From assembly GCA_943369755.1 (NCBI GenBank), contig CALROG020000002.1, forward strand, positions 62,001-126,000: a DNA stretch of 64,000 bases, written 5' to 3'. The notes under the pieces were generated by a model. The model was not told the DNA's origin. It searched no databases and saw nothing but the letters and a program-made list of their open reading frames with translations. Position 1 is the stretch's first letter, and each line of letters starts with the position of its first letter. Of this stretch, positions 26,620 to 36,096 are shown in pieces. The position numbers were made by a program, and so were the translations under genes. Source of the stretch: CALROG01 sp943369755. Lineage in GTDB: Bacteria; Pseudomonadota; Gammaproteobacteria; Burkholderiales; Burkholderiaceae_C.

Positions 26620-26982
26620 ATGAGCCACCCTGCAGTCACCGTGTACGGCATTCCCAACTGCGACAGCGTCAAGAAAGCCCGCGCATGGTTGGTCGCACAG
26701 GGTGTGGCGCATCAGTTTCACGACTTCAAGAAGCAGGGCGTGCCGCAGGCCCGGCTGGACGCCTGGATCAGTGCCGTGGGGTGGGAAAAACTGGTCAACC
26801 GCCAGGGCACGACCTGGCGCAAACTCGCCACTCCAGTGCAAGCCAGCGTCAACAACGCACAGTCGGCCCGCAACCTTCTGCTTTTGCAGTCGAGCCTGAT
26901 CAAGCGCCCGGTGGTCGATTGGGGCGACGTCACCACGGTGGGTTTCGACGCCAGCGCCTGGGCGGCATTGGTCGCCAGATAG
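26620..26982 (+). CDS. ArsC/Spx-family reductase-like protein (YffB type)
   Basis: A 120-residue thioredoxin-fold protein starting TVYGIPNCDSVKKARAWL, the ArsC/Spx-like N-terminus with a single Cys in the NCDS loop (no CxxC), followed by FHDFKKQGVP and ending RPVVDWG, which resembles the RPxL signature of this group. YffB-type proteins have no settled role; arsenate reduction is doubtful because no ars genes are nearby. Divergent from folC. Confidence 0.85.
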   Translation: MSHPAVTVYGIPNCDSVKKARAWLVAQGVAHQFHDFKKQGVPQARLDAWISAVGWEKLVNRQGTTWRKLATPVQASVNNAQSARNLLLLQSSLIKRPVVDWGDVTTVGFDASAWAALVAR

Positions 26983-27089
26983 CCCACAGGCGGGCACAAG
27001 GTTTACCCGGGCTTTACTGAGCTGTGACGCGCAAATTCGCTCAAATTGCCTAAAATTTGGGCATGCCAAAAGCATGTATGAGGCACATC

Positions 27090-27797
27090 ATGAAAAAATT
27101 CTTTTTCCCAATCGCAACCTTGGCTGGTTTTGCGGCTTTCGGTGCTTCCGCTCAGGCCCAGGAACTGGGCCGGGTGATTTCCAGCACCCCAGTCATTCAG
27201 CAAGTGGCGGTGCCGCGCCAGGTTTGCAGCAACCAGCCACAGCTGGTGCCGCAGCAGAAGTCCGGCGCGGGTGCCGTGATAGGCGCGTTGGCGGGTGGAG
27301 CCATGGGCAATGCCATCGGTGACGGTGGCGGGCGGGCGGCAGCCACCATCCTGGGTCTGGTCGGCGGCGCATTGCTGGGGGACCGCATTGAAGGCTCGTC
27401 CGGCAACCAGGTGCAGAACGTTCAACAATGCACTACGCAGACGTTCTATGAAAACCGCACGGTTGCCTACAACGTCACCTACGAATACGCTGGCAAACAA
27501 TACAACGTGCAAATGGCCAACGACCCGGGGCAATTTGTACGTCTTCAGATTACGCCCGTCAGTTCGTTGTCGGTCGTCCCGGAACAGCTGCCGGCACAGG
27601 TGTTGGTGCCAGCGCAACCGGTCTACGCGCAGTCGTATGTCCAGCAAGCCTTTGTGCAACCCATCGCTGCCATACAGCCCAGCGTGGTCGCAGTGCCTTA
27701 CTACCGGCCGTACTACCCGCCGGTCGGTGTGGCGTTGAATTTCGGGTACTCGCGCGGCAACCACTACCGCCACCGACATGGCCACCCCTGGCGCTAA
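27090..27797 (+). CDS. Exported glycine-zipper (17 kDa surface antigen-like) protein
   Basis: The 235 residues begin with a signal peptide (MKKFFFPIATLAGFAAFGASAQA, cleavage after AQA). A glycine-zipper segment follows (GAVIGALAGGAMGNAIG and GLVGGALLGDRIEG, residues 58-100), as in outer-membrane-associated 17 kDa antigens, then a small beta domain and a Tyr/Pro/His-rich tail (YYRPYYPPVG, HYRHRHGH). ATG 27090 is chosen because AGG lies 9 bp upstream and it opens the signal peptide directly. Probably an envelope protein. Confidence 0.82.
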   Translation: MKKFFFPIATLAGFAAFGASAQAQELGRVISSTPVIQQVAVPRQVCSNQPQLVPQQKSGAGAVIGALAGGAMGNAIGDGGGRAAATILGLVGGALLGDRIEGSSGNQVQNVQQCTTQTFYENRTVAYNVTYEYAGKQYNVQMANDPGQFVRLQITPVSSLSVVPEQLPAQVLVPAQPVYAQSYVQQAFVQPIAAIQPSVVAVPYYRPYYPPVGVALNFGYSRGNHYRHRHGHPWR

Positions 27798-27936
27798 GCC
27801 TTTCGTCAACCAACTATCCGTCAGCGCCCACCGCTAGTCGGGCTGATGCGGTCGTTTCCGGGTTTTTGCGTGTCCGCAGGTAGACCGGGCAGCACACTTG
27901 ATGTTGAATGCCGCAAGTCCAACGCAATAGCCGGAT

Positions 27937-29895
27937 ATGAGCAATCACGTTGATGAATCCAAGCTGCCGGGTGTGGCTCCCGTTCTGGCGAGTGCAGCCG
28001 CGCTACTTTCTGCCTGTGGTGGCGGTGCGCCTCCCGAGTTGCTGGACACCGCCGGTGCCCCGTCCAACCCAGGCCTGCTACGCGCACCAAACTCCAGCTC
28101 AGCAGTCAGCGCCGCTACGCCCGACGCGACAGCCCTCATGAACTGGGCGGAAGCCGCGTATCCGACCTACTTTCCCGGACGTGCAACAAACCAGCTGAGT
28201 GGGTCGTTGATCTACCGGTACTACGCAGCAACAGGAAACTATCTGGCAGTAGATCAAACAGATGTTCTGGTGTTGGGGCCGCTGTCGGGCAATGTGGTTG
28301 TACGCGTTGGTTCTCTGTCGGACTTTGCTTGCCAGGTGTCGCCTTCCAGTTGCACCACCATGCCCCAGAGTGCACAGGACGCGGCCCGGTTTCTTGCCCA
28401 GGCAACGCCCGGCGCAAGTCGCACTGAAATCACTTTGATGCAATCAACCAGCTATGACGCATGGTTGAATGCACAGCTGACAACACCGCGCAGCCAAAGC
28501 CACGTCGAATGGCTGGCCGCAAAAGGCTTCAACGCAGAAGCCTATCGAAACAATATGCAGGGACTGGATCCCACCCTGTGGCGCAAGTTCATCAGCAGCC
28601 CCGACCCCCTTCGGCAACGCATGGTGCTGGCATTGAGCGAAATTCTCGTGGTATCGGTTCTTGGGGTAAACACTGCATTCCGCCAGTTTGCAATTGCCAA
28701 CTACGTGGACATTCTTGAAGCCAATGCGTTCGGAAACTTCCGCACGCTGCTGGAGCAGGTCACCCTAAGCACGGCGATGGGCCATTACCTCACGTTTCGG
28801 GGCAATGCCAAGGCCAACGCCACGACAGGCAGCCAGCCCGACGAAAACTATGCGCGTGAGCTGATGCAGCTCTTCACCATCGGCTTGGTCCAGCTCAATG
28901 CCGACGGCACTGTTCGCCTGACCAACGGCGTGCCCACGGAAACCTATGGACCGGATGACGTCAGTGGTCTGGCTCGGGTATTCACCGGCTGGGATCTCGA
29001 CACGAGCGGCATGTCTGCGCCCTTTGCTGCCGATGTTCATCGTCGTCCGATGGCTCAGGTCGCAAGCCGCTACGAGACTGGCAGCAAGAGCTTTCTGGGC
29101 GTCACAATTCCGGCCGGTACCAGCGCGCTGGCGAGTTTGCAAACGGCTCTTGACACGCTGTTCAACCACGCCAACCACGCACCCTTCATTTGCCGCCAGC
29201 TAATCCAGCGTCTGGTCACCAGCAATCCCAGCCCGGGCTACGTCGGTCGTGTGGCAGCGGTGTATGCCAACAACGGAGCGGGCGTGCGGGGCGACCTGGC
29301 CGCAGTGACGCGGGCAATCCTGCTTGACACTGAGGCACGCGACCCGGCCGCTCTGAATCAACCCACATTCGGCAAGCTTCGGGAACCGGTGCTGCGGTTC
29401 CTGAACTGGGCCCGCGCGTTCAGCGCCAGCTCACCCACCGACGCGTGGGCAATTGGCGACCTGACCGACCCGGCCAGCAAACTGGGGCAAAGCCCGCTGC
29501 GCGCAACGTCGGTCTTCAATTTCTTTCGGCCGGGCTATGTTCCCCCGAACAGCGCCATTGCCCAACTCGGACTGACCGCGCCTGAATTCCAGATCACCAC
29601 AGAGTCATCGGTCGCCGGCTACGTCAACTTCATGCAGAGAACGATTGCCGGCAACGGCATTGGGGATGTGCGCGCCACGTACACCAGCCTCATCGCCATC
29701 GCGACCGACTCCACCGCGCTGCTGGCCGAAGTCAACACCGTGCTGGCTGCGGGGCAGGTTTCGGCGACCACCATCGCCACCCTGAAGACGGCGCTGGACA
29801 CCATCACTGTGACCACTGACGCGGGCAAGCTCAACCGCGTACACGCAGCCCTGCTTCTGATCCTGGCGTCACCCGAATACATCACGCAGAAGTAA
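27937..29895 (+). CDS. DUF1800 exported protein (putative lipoprotein)
   Basis: DUF1800 proteins are large exported proteins of unknown function, nearly always next to a DUF1501 gene. The 652 residues start with a short hydrophobic stretch ending LLSAC, a possible lipobox (Cys27). DUF1800 hallmarks are RQRMVLALSEILVVS, ENYARELMQLFTIGL and SVFNFFRPGYVPP. The N-terminal about 120 residues include a separate small domain (NWAEAAYPTYFPG, seen in other exported Burkholderiales proteins). It ends 8 bp before the DUF1501 gene. Confidence 0.88.
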   Translation: MSNHVDESKLPGVAPVLASAAALLSACGGGAPPELLDTAGAPSNPGLLRAPNSSSAVSAATPDATALMNWAEAAYPTYFPGRATNQLSGSLIYRYYAATGNYLAVDQTDVLVLGPLSGNVVVRVGSLSDFACQVSPSSCTTMPQSAQDAARFLAQATPGASRTEITLMQSTSYDAWLNAQLTTPRSQSHVEWLAAKGFNAEAYRNNMQGLDPTLWRKFISSPDPLRQRMVLALSEILVVSVLGVNTAFRQFAIANYVDILEANAFGNFRTLLEQVTLSTAMGHYLTFRGNAKANATTGSQPDENYARELMQLFTIGLVQLNADGTVRLTNGVPTETYGPDDVSGLARVFTGWDLDTSGMSAPFAADVHRRPMAQVASRYETGSKSFLGVTIPAGTSALASLQTALDTLFNHANHAPFICRQLIQRLVTSNPSPGYVGRVAAVYANNGAGVRGDLAAVTRAILLDTEARDPAALNQPTFGKLREPVLRFLNWARAFSASSPTDAWAIGDLTDPASKLGQSPLRATSVFNFFRPGYVPPNSAIAQLGLTAPEFQITTESSVAGYVNFMQRTIAGNGIGDVRATYTSLIAIATDSTALLAEVNTVLAAGQVSATTIATLKTALDTITVTTDAGKLNRVHAALLLILASPEYITQK

Positions 29896-29903
29896 GGCAG
29901 GCC

Positions 29904-31295
29904 ATGAATCACTTCGTAAAAGTTCCTCCCGATTCGGCTTCGCGTCGCGAATTTCTTCAACGCAGTGCTGCACTGTCGCTGGCCGCGGGCGCGACTCCCT
30001 GGGCCTTGAGCCTCGCGGCGATGGGGGAGGCCGCCGCTGCGTCGGCAACCGATTACAAGGCGTTGGTCTGCGTTTTCCTGTACGGCGGCAACGACCATGC
30101 CAATACGCTGGTGCCATACGACCAACCCAGCTACGACAGCTATCGAAGCTTCAGAAGCAATATCGCACTGGAGCGCAACGCACTTGCGGCCACCGTGCTG
30201 AGCCCCACCACGCCACTGCCGGGGGGGCAGCAATTTGCGCTGGCACCGGGGCTGGCACCGCTGATACCTATTTTTTCCGCCGGAAAGATGGCTGCGCTGC
30301 TCAACATGGGCACCCTGGTGCAACCCACCACCAAGGCGCAGTACAGCGCCAAATCCGTCGCATTGCCGCCCAAGCTGTTCTCGCACAACGACCAGCAGTC
30401 GTTCTGGCAGGCGTCCTCTCCCGAAGGCGCAAACTCCGGCTGGGGTGGCCGCATGGGCGACCTGTTTGCCAGCGGCAATGGCAACGCCACGTTCACCTGC
30501 GTGAGTGTTACAGGCAATGCGGTCTTCCTGTCGGGGGCCAGCGCTGCGCAGTACCAGGTTACGTCCTCTGGCTCTGTACCTGTCAACGGAATCAAAAGTG
30601 CGCTGTTTGGCTCAACAGCCTGTTCTTCCGCCTTGCAGGGCCTGATGACAGGCAGCCGCACCCATGTGCTGGAGAACGAATACACCAAGGTGTCGCGCCG
30701 CTCCATCGACGCGAATGACCAACTCAGCGCCGCTTTGAGCACCGCAAACGTCGCCACTTCGTTTCCAGCCGGCAATACACTCGCGAGCCAGCTCAACATG
30801 GTCGCCCGCATCATTGCGGCGCGCAGCGCCCTGGGTGCCAAGCGACAGGTCTTCATGGTGTCGATAGGCGGCTTCGACACACATGACAGCCTGGCAACCG
30901 TCCACCCCGGCCTGATGACTTCAGTTGGCGACGCACTCGCGGCGTTCTATCAATCAACTGTCGAACTTGGCGTGGCATCGCAGGTGACAACCTTCACCGC
31001 ATCAGACTTCGGGCGAACGCTGTTGAGCAACACCGACGGCTCGGACCACGGCTGGGGCGGCATGCAGTTCGTACTTGGCGGCAGTGTGCTGGGACGCTCC
31101 TACGTGGGTACCCCACCGGTGCTGGCAAACAACGGCCCCGACGATGTGGGACAAGGCCGACTGCTTCCAGCCATCAGCGTGGACCAGTTTGGTGCCACCC
31201 TGGCAACCTGGTTTGGCGTGTCGGCCACCGAGCAGGCGCTGGTGTTACCCAATCTGGCCAACTTCAGTGCCCGCAACCTCGGCTTCATGGCCTGA
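29904..31295 (+). CDS. DUF1501 protein with Tat signal
   Basis: DUF1501 proteins have a sulfatase/alkaline-phosphatase-like fold and are exported folded. The twin-arginine signal is SRREFLQRSAALSLAAG (residues about 13-29). Family motifs are LYGGNDHANTLVPYD, GGFDTHDSLATVH and TASDFGRTLLSNTDGSDHGW. At 463 residues it is full length. It is co-transcribed with the DUF1800 gene and ends 3 bp from the convergent anti-sigma gene. Confidence 0.9.
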   Translation: MNHFVKVPPDSASRREFLQRSAALSLAAGATPWALSLAAMGEAAAASATDYKALVCVFLYGGNDHANTLVPYDQPSYDSYRSFRSNIALERNALAATVLSPTTPLPGGQQFALAPGLAPLIPIFSAGKMAALLNMGTLVQPTTKAQYSAKSVALPPKLFSHNDQQSFWQASSPEGANSGWGGRMGDLFASGNGNATFTCVSVTGNAVFLSGASAAQYQVTSSGSVPVNGIKSALFGSTACSSALQGLMTGSRTHVLENEYTKVSRRSIDANDQLSAALSTANVATSFPAGNTLASQLNMVARIIAARSALGAKRQVFMVSIGGFDTHDSLATVHPGLMTSVGDALAAFYQSTVELGVASQVTTFTASDFGRTLLSNTDGSDHGWGGMQFVLGGSVLGRSYVGTPPVLANNGPDDVGQGRLLPAISVDQFGATLATWFGVSATEQALVLPNLANFSARNLGFMA

Positions 31296-31298
31296 TGC

Positions 31299-32099
31299 TT
31301 ACCTGGCGGTCTGCAGCAGCGCCCCCTTGAACAGAACCGGCCCGGTTGGCCCCCCCGCCCCCGGCACACCCCCGCGCGGCTCCAGACTGATGGCCAGCGT
31401 CGGTACTTCGCGTACCTGGTCTTCTACAGCCGCCAAGCGCAGCACTTTGCCCTGCCCCAGTACGCCCAACGACTTGGGGCCACCCGATTGCGGCAGCGCC
31501 CAGAGCTGCAGCGACTTGTCGGCCGCTTCCTGGTAACCACCCAGCCGCTTGAGCACCAGGCGCTGGTTCGCCGGATCAAAAGTCACCAATATCGACGCAT
31601 CAGACTTGCCGTCTGCCAGCACGGCGACGTATTCGATCTGCGGGGCCGTCCTTAGCTGGGCTGCAAGGCGGTCTTTCTGCTGGCTGACCTGCACCAATTG
31701 GCCACTCTGGGTCTGAACTTCCCGATTGAGGCCCACACCTACCAGAACCGCAGCAATGCTGGCCAGCCCGCTTGCCAGCGCGGCACCGCGCCAAAGGCCC
31801 AGCGAGCGGCGCAGCTTGTCAAGTAGCGCGGGTTGCGCAGCTACCGCGGCAGGCCGCCGGTGGCGTTCTGACTCCAGCTGGTTTTCGATGCGTTTCCAAA
31901 CATTCGGGCCCGGCACCTCGGTCGGCTGCAGCTCGGTCATGGAGGCGAAACGCTCCTGCCAGATCAAGGCACTGGCGCGCACCGTCGGACTCTGGCGTGC
32001 CAAGGTCTCGAACCGGCGACGGGCAGCGCCGCGCAGCGTACCCAGGGCATAGGCCGCCGCCAGCTGGTCCAGCAATTTAGGATTTGCAAGCAGGTTCAT
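31299..32099 (-). CDS. Anti-sigma-K-like (RskA) factor
   Basis: Membrane anti-sigma factor paired with an ECF sigma. The 266 residues have a cytoplasmic N-terminal zinc-less sigma-binding domain (AAAYALGTLRGAARRRFETL), one TM helix near 105-125 (GAALASGLASIAAVLVGVGL), a short coiled coil, and the RskA extracytoplasmic domain with LVTFDPANQRLVL and SLQLWALPQSGGPKSLGVL. It overlaps the sigma gene by 4 bp. Confidence 0.9.
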   Translation of the reverse strand: MNLLANPKLLDQLAAAYALGTLRGAARRRFETLARQSPTVRASALIWQERFASMTELQPTEVPGPNVWKRIENQLESERHRRPAAVAAQPALLDKLRRSLGLWRGAALASGLASIAAVLVGVGLNREVQTQSGQLVQVSQQKDRLAAQLRTAPQIEYVAVLADGKSDASILVTFDPANQRLVLKRLGGYQEAADKSLQLWALPQSGGPKSLGVLGQGKVLRLAAVEDQVREVPTLAISLEPRGGVPGAGGPTGPVLFKGALLQTAR

Positions 32100-32680
32100 G
32101 CAAACCTTCCCATACAGCCGCGGAGCTGTTCCAGCCCACGGCGAATCCAGGTCTTTACCGTCCCAAGCGGCAACTTGAGCTGGGCCGCCAGTTCGCTGTG
32201 GCTCAGATCGCGCAAATAGGCCAGGCTGACCACTTCACGCTGGCGGGTCTCCAGTTTGCGCAGGCATTCATGCAGCGCCCAGGCCTGTTCGCTGGCCTGC
32301 GTCGTGTCCATTGGGTTGGGCGTGTCGCCCGCCAAAGTATCGGAAAGCATTTCGTCCAGCTCCAGCGCGGAATCTGCTCGCTCGCTGGTACGCCGGCGCA
32401 GAAAATCCAGCGCCCGGCTGCGCACAATCACGCCCATCCAGGCCATGGGCGGGCTCAGCGCCGCCCGGTAATCCGCCGCTATGCGCCAGATGTTGAGATA
32501 GGCCTCCTGGAGCACGTCTTCAGCCCAGTCCCGGTTACCTACCACCCGCAGCGCGACGCCGTAAAGCCTGGAACTGGTCAGGTCGTAGAGCGCGCGCAAG
32601 GCGGCCTCGCTGCCCGCATTCTGGGCTGCAATACGGTCAAGCAGGGTGATCATTTGGTGATCCGGAGTTTCCAATGTCAT
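32096..32680 (-). CDS. ECF RNA polymerase sigma factor (SigK-like)
   Basis: The 194 residues show sigma region 2 (LYGVALRVVGNRDWAEDVLQ, IWRIAADYRAA) and region 4 (VVSLAYLRDLSHSELAAQL, GTVKTWIRRGLEQL). With its overlapping RskA partner it should control an envelope or oxidative stress regulon. The converging DUF1800/DUF1501 pair and the 17 kDa-like gene are candidates by position only. Confidence 0.92.
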   Translation of the reverse strand: MTLETPDHQMITLLDRIAAQNAGSEAALRALYDLTSSRLYGVALRVVGNRDWAEDVLQEAYLNIWRIAADYRAALSPPMAWMGVIVRSRALDFLRRRTSERADSALELDEMLSDTLAGDTPNPMDTTQASEQAWALHECLRKLETRQREVVSLAYLRDLSHSELAAQLKLPLGTVKTWIRRGLEQLRGCMGRFA

Positions 32681-32820
32681 GGCTCAGATTGTCGTGCTTG
32701 CCCTGTAGTACGCAAGACAAAGCTGCCCGGATTCAACCTGCAGCAGCCGGCCAACCTTGCCCGACCGCTAAAATTAGCAGCTTGATTCAACAAACCCGCG
32801 CCTCTTTGGCAGCCGAGTCC

Positions 32821-33138
32821 ATGACTACCCAGCGCATTGACGGAGTATCCGTCACCACCCAGGCCAATGTGTATTTCGACGGCAAATGTGTCAGCCACAG
32901 CATTGTCTTCCCCGATGGCACCACCAAATCAGTCGGCGTGGTGCTGCCCGCCAGCTTGACCTTCAACACCAGTGCACCGGAAATCATGGAATGCGTGGCC
33001 GGGGCATGCGACTACAAGCTCGACGGCAGCACCGCCTGGGTACGGTCGGCCGCGGGCGACAAGTTCAGCGTTCCGGGCAATTCCAAGTTCGAGATCCGCG
33101 TGACCGAGGCGTACCACTACATCTGCCACTTTGGCTGA
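32821..33138 (+). CDS. ppnP: Pyrimidine/purine nucleoside phosphorylase PpnP
   Basis: Small cupin enzyme (formerly YaiE/DUF1255) that splits nucleosides with phosphate. The 105 residues from ATG 32821 include SHSIVFPDGTTKSVGVVLP, APEIMECVAGAC and FSVPGNSKFEIRV, all characteristic. An in-frame start at 32674 would add 49 residues of no likeness. argG follows after 17 bp. Confidence 0.9.
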   Translation: MTTQRIDGVSVTTQANVYFDGKCVSHSIVFPDGTTKSVGVVLPASLTFNTSAPEIMECVAGACDYKLDGSTAWVRSAAGDKFSVPGNSKFEIRVTEAYHYICHFG

Positions 33139-33155
33139 ACCAGAACCGGATTTTC

Positions 33156-34493
33156 ATGGCAACCATTCTGCAAAACCTTCCCACCGGCCAGAAGGTCGGT
33201 ATCGCCTTTTCGGGTGGCCTGGACACCAGCGCCGCACTGCACTGGATGAAGCTCAAAGGCGCGATACCTTACGCCTACACCGCCAATCTTGGCCAGCCCG
33301 ACGAACCTGACTACGACGAAATTCCCCGCAAGGCGATGGAGTACGGCGCAGAGAAGGCGCGCCTGATCGACTGCCGCCTGCAACTGGCCCACGAGGGCAT
33401 TGCCGCGCTGCAAGCGGGTGCCTTTCACATCAGCACGGCCGGCATCACCTATTTCAACACCACGCCGCTGGGTCGCGCCGTCACCGGCACCATGCTGGTA
33501 TCGGCCATGAAAGAAGATGACGTCAACATCTGGGGCGACGGCAGCACCTTCAAGGGCAACGACATCGAGCGGTTCTACCGTTACGGCCTGCTGACCAACC
33601 CCAGCCTGCGCATTTACAAACCCTGGCTGGACCAGCTCTTCATCGACGAGCTGGGCGGGCGCGCCGAGATGAGCGCCTTCATGACCGCCCACGGCTTTGG
33701 CTACAAGATGAGCGCCGAAAAAGCCTACAGCACCGACAGCAACATGCTGGGTGCCACCCATGAGGCCAAAGACCTGGAGCACCTGAGCACCGGCATCAAA
33801 ATCGTCAACCCGATCATGGGTGTGGCCTTCTGGAAAGACGATGTGGCGGTCAAGGCCGAAGAGGTCAGTGTGCGCTTTGAAGAAGGCCAGCCCGTCGCCC
33901 TGAACGGACAGACCTTTAACGACCCCGTGGCGCTGATCCTGGAAGCCAACCGCATCGGTGGGCGCCACGGCCTGGGCATGAGCGACCAGATCGAAAACCG
34001 GATCATCGAAGCCAAAAGCCGCGGCATCTACGAAGCCCCGGGGCTGGCGCTGCTGCACATAGCCTACGAGCGCCTGGTCACCGGCATTCACAACGAAGAC
34101 ACCATCGAGCAGTACCGCATGAACGGCCTCAAGCTGGGCCGCCTGCTCTACCAGGGCCGCTGGTTCGACCCACAGGCCATCATGCTGCGCGAGACCGCCC
34201 AGCGCTGGGTGGCCCGCGCCATCACTGGTGAGGTGACGATAGAGCTGCGCCGCGGCAATGACTATTCGTTGCTCAACACCGAAAGCCCCAACCTCACCTA
34301 CAAGCCCGAGCGGCTGAGTATGGAAAAGGTGGAAGACGCGCCGTTCTCACCAGCCGACCGGATCGGCCAGTTGACCATGCGCAACCTGGACATCGTGGAC
34401 ACCCGCGAAAAGCTGGGTATCTACAGCCGAAGCGGCCTGCTCAGCCTGGGCTCTGGCTCGGTGCTGCCCCAGCTGGGCAACGACGAACGGTGA
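33156..34493 (+). CDS. argG: Argininosuccinate synthase
   Basis: Joins citrulline and aspartate with ATP in arginine synthesis. The N-terminal ATP-binding motif is VGIAFSGGLDTSAALHW. The 445 residues and features such as DGSTFKGNDIERFYRYG belong to the longer, E. coli-like ArgG type. Start at ATG 33156; the frame is open upstream through ppnP only as a shadow. Converges with murB across 15 bp, with no clear terminator. Confidence 0.97.
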   Translation: MATILQNLPTGQKVGIAFSGGLDTSAALHWMKLKGAIPYAYTANLGQPDEPDYDEIPRKAMEYGAEKARLIDCRLQLAHEGIAALQAGAFHISTAGITYFNTTPLGRAVTGTMLVSAMKEDDVNIWGDGSTFKGNDIERFYRYGLLTNPSLRIYKPWLDQLFIDELGGRAEMSAFMTAHGFGYKMSAEKAYSTDSNMLGATHEAKDLEHLSTGIKIVNPIMGVAFWKDDVAVKAEEVSVRFEEGQPVALNGQTFNDPVALILEANRIGGRHGLGMSDQIENRIIEAKSRGIYEAPGLALLHIAYERLVTGIHNEDTIEQYRMNGLKLGRLLYQGRWFDPQAIMLRETAQRWVARAITGEVTIELRRGNDYSLLNTESPNLTYKPERLSMEKVEDAPFSPADRIGQLTMRNLDIVDTREKLGIYSRSGLLSLGSGSVLPQLGNDER

Positions 34494-34508
34494 CGCATTC
34501 CAGACTAA

Positions 34509-35549
34509 CTACACCACCACTGGCTCCGGCTCCAGCAGGATGCCAAAACGTTCGTAGACACTGGTCTGGATGGCTTTGGCCAGCGTCATAACCTCGCCCC
34601 CGGTGGCGGGGTTCTCGGCTCCGCCGCGGTTAACCAGTACCAGTGCCTGCTTTTCATAGACACCGGCGTTGCCCACGCACTTTCCCTTCCAGCCGCAGGC
34701 GTCGATCAACCAGCCCGCCGCCAGCTTCACCCCGCCGTTGGGCATGGGGTAGTGAACGATGCCTGGCTCGCGGGCAATGATGTCGCTGCACTGCTCTGGC
34801 GACACCGTCGGGTTCTTGAAAAAACTCCCCGCATTGCCCAGAACCCGCCAGTCAGGCAGTTTGGCCCGGCGGATCGCGCACACCCATTCATGAATCTGCG
34901 TTGCCGACGGCTGGGTGACGCCGGTGTCGTGCATCTTGCGTTCCAGATCAAGGTAGCCAAGCACCGGCTTCCAGGGCTTGGGCAGGCGAAACCGCACGTG
35001 GGTGATCAGCGCCCTGCCCCCCAGGCCCAGGCCGCCTTGATGCTTGAACACTGAGTCCCGATAGCCGAACGCGCATTGCGCCGCATTCAGGGTAAACAGC
35101 CGCCCGGTGCTCAGGTCTACCGCGTCCAGCGAGTCAAACCGGTCTTGCAATTCGATCCCGTAAGCGCCAATGTTTTGCACCGGTGCCGCGCCGACGGTAC
35201 CGGGGATCAGCGACAGGTTTTCCAGCCCAGGGTAGCCCTGTGCCAGTGTCCAAACCACCAGGTCATGCCAGTTTTCCCCGGCACCGGCCTCTACCAGCCA
35301 GGCTTTGGCAGTTTCGTCCAGCAGTCGGCAGCCCTTGATTTCGACCTTTAGCACCAGCGGTTTAACATCGCCGGTCAACACAATATTACTGCCGCCCCCC
35401 AGCACAAATTTGGGTTGCGGCCCCAGCAAGGCGTCGGCCACCACGGCCTGTGCATCCGCCACCGACGCGATGCGCACCAGCTCGCGCGCCTTGGCAACGA
35501 TGCCAAAGGTGTTGTGGGTCTGAAGATGGACGTTGCGCTGCGCGAACAT
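34509..35549 (-). CDS. murB: UDP-N-acetylenolpyruvoylglucosamine reductase
   Basis: FAD enzyme that makes UDP-MurNAc for peptidoglycan. The 346 residues show NTFGIVAKARELV, the FAD loop FVLGGGSNIVLTGD, IPGTVGAAPVQNIGAYG and NAGSFFKNPTVSPEQ; these are type I MurB features as in E. coli. Divergent from yajQ. Confidence 0.96.
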   Translation of the reverse strand: MFAQRNVHLQTHNTFGIVAKARELVRIASVADAQAVVADALLGPQPKFVLGGGSNIVLTGDVKPLVLKVEIKGCRLLDETAKAWLVEAGAGENWHDLVVWTLAQGYPGLENLSLIPGTVGAAPVQNIGAYGIELQDRFDSLDAVDLSTGRLFTLNAAQCAFGYRDSVFKHQGGLGLGGRALITHVRFRLPKPWKPVLGYLDLERKMHDTGVTQPSATQIHEWVCAIRRAKLPDWRVLGNAGSFFKNPTVSPEQCSDIIAREPGIVHYPMPNGGVKLAAGWLIDACGWKGKCVGNAGVYEKQALVLVNRGGAENPATGGEVMTLAKAIQTSVYERFGILLEPEPVVV

Positions 35550-35604
35550 GGGAGAATTGTCGCACCTGCCCCATCACCCCCAAGGCACACACAAGGGAAA
35601 ACAC

Positions 35605-36090
35605 ATGCCGTCTTTTGACACTGTCTGCGAACCCAATCTGGTCGAAGTCAAGAACGCGGTGGACAACACGGCCAAGGAAATCGGCACCCGCTTCGATTTC
35701 AAGGGCACATCGGCCGCCATTGAACTCAAGGACAAGGAAATCACGCTGTTCGGCGACGCCGACTTCCAGCTCACGCAGGTAGACGACATCTTGCGCAACA
35801 AGCTCACCAAGCGCAGCGTGGATGTGCGCTATCTCGACATGGGCGATATACAAAAAATCGGCGGCGACAAGGTCAAGCAGGTCATCAAGGTGCGCAACGG
35901 CATCGAGACCGAACAAGCCAAGAAAATCACCCGCCTGATCAAGGACAGCAAACTCAAGGTACAGGCCGCGATCCAGGGCGACGCGGTGCGTGTCACAGGT
36001 GCCAAGCGCGACGATCTGCAAGCGGCGATGGCCTTGATTAAAAAAGACATCACCGATCTGCCCTTGAGCTTCAACAATTTTCGGGACTGA
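35605..36090 (+). CDS. yajQ: YajQ-family nucleotide-binding protein
   Basis: YajQ proteins bind nucleotides; Xanthomonas and Pseudomonas homologues bind cyclic di-GMP. The 161 residues begin MPSFDTVCEPNLVEVKNAVD and have two repeated ferredoxin-like halves (FDFKGTSAAIELK, KLKVQAAIQGDAVRVTG). ATG 35605 has AAGGGA upstream. The aspartic protease gene follows at 6 bp. Confidence 0.94.
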   Translation: MPSFDTVCEPNLVEVKNAVDNTAKEIGTRFDFKGTSAAIELKDKEITLFGDADFQLTQVDDILRNKLTKRSVDVRYLDMGDIQKIGGDKVKQVIKVRNGIETEQAKKITRLIKDSKLKVQAAIQGDAVRVTGAKRDDLQAAMALIKKDITDLPLSFNNFRD

Positions 36091-36096
36091 CCCGAA

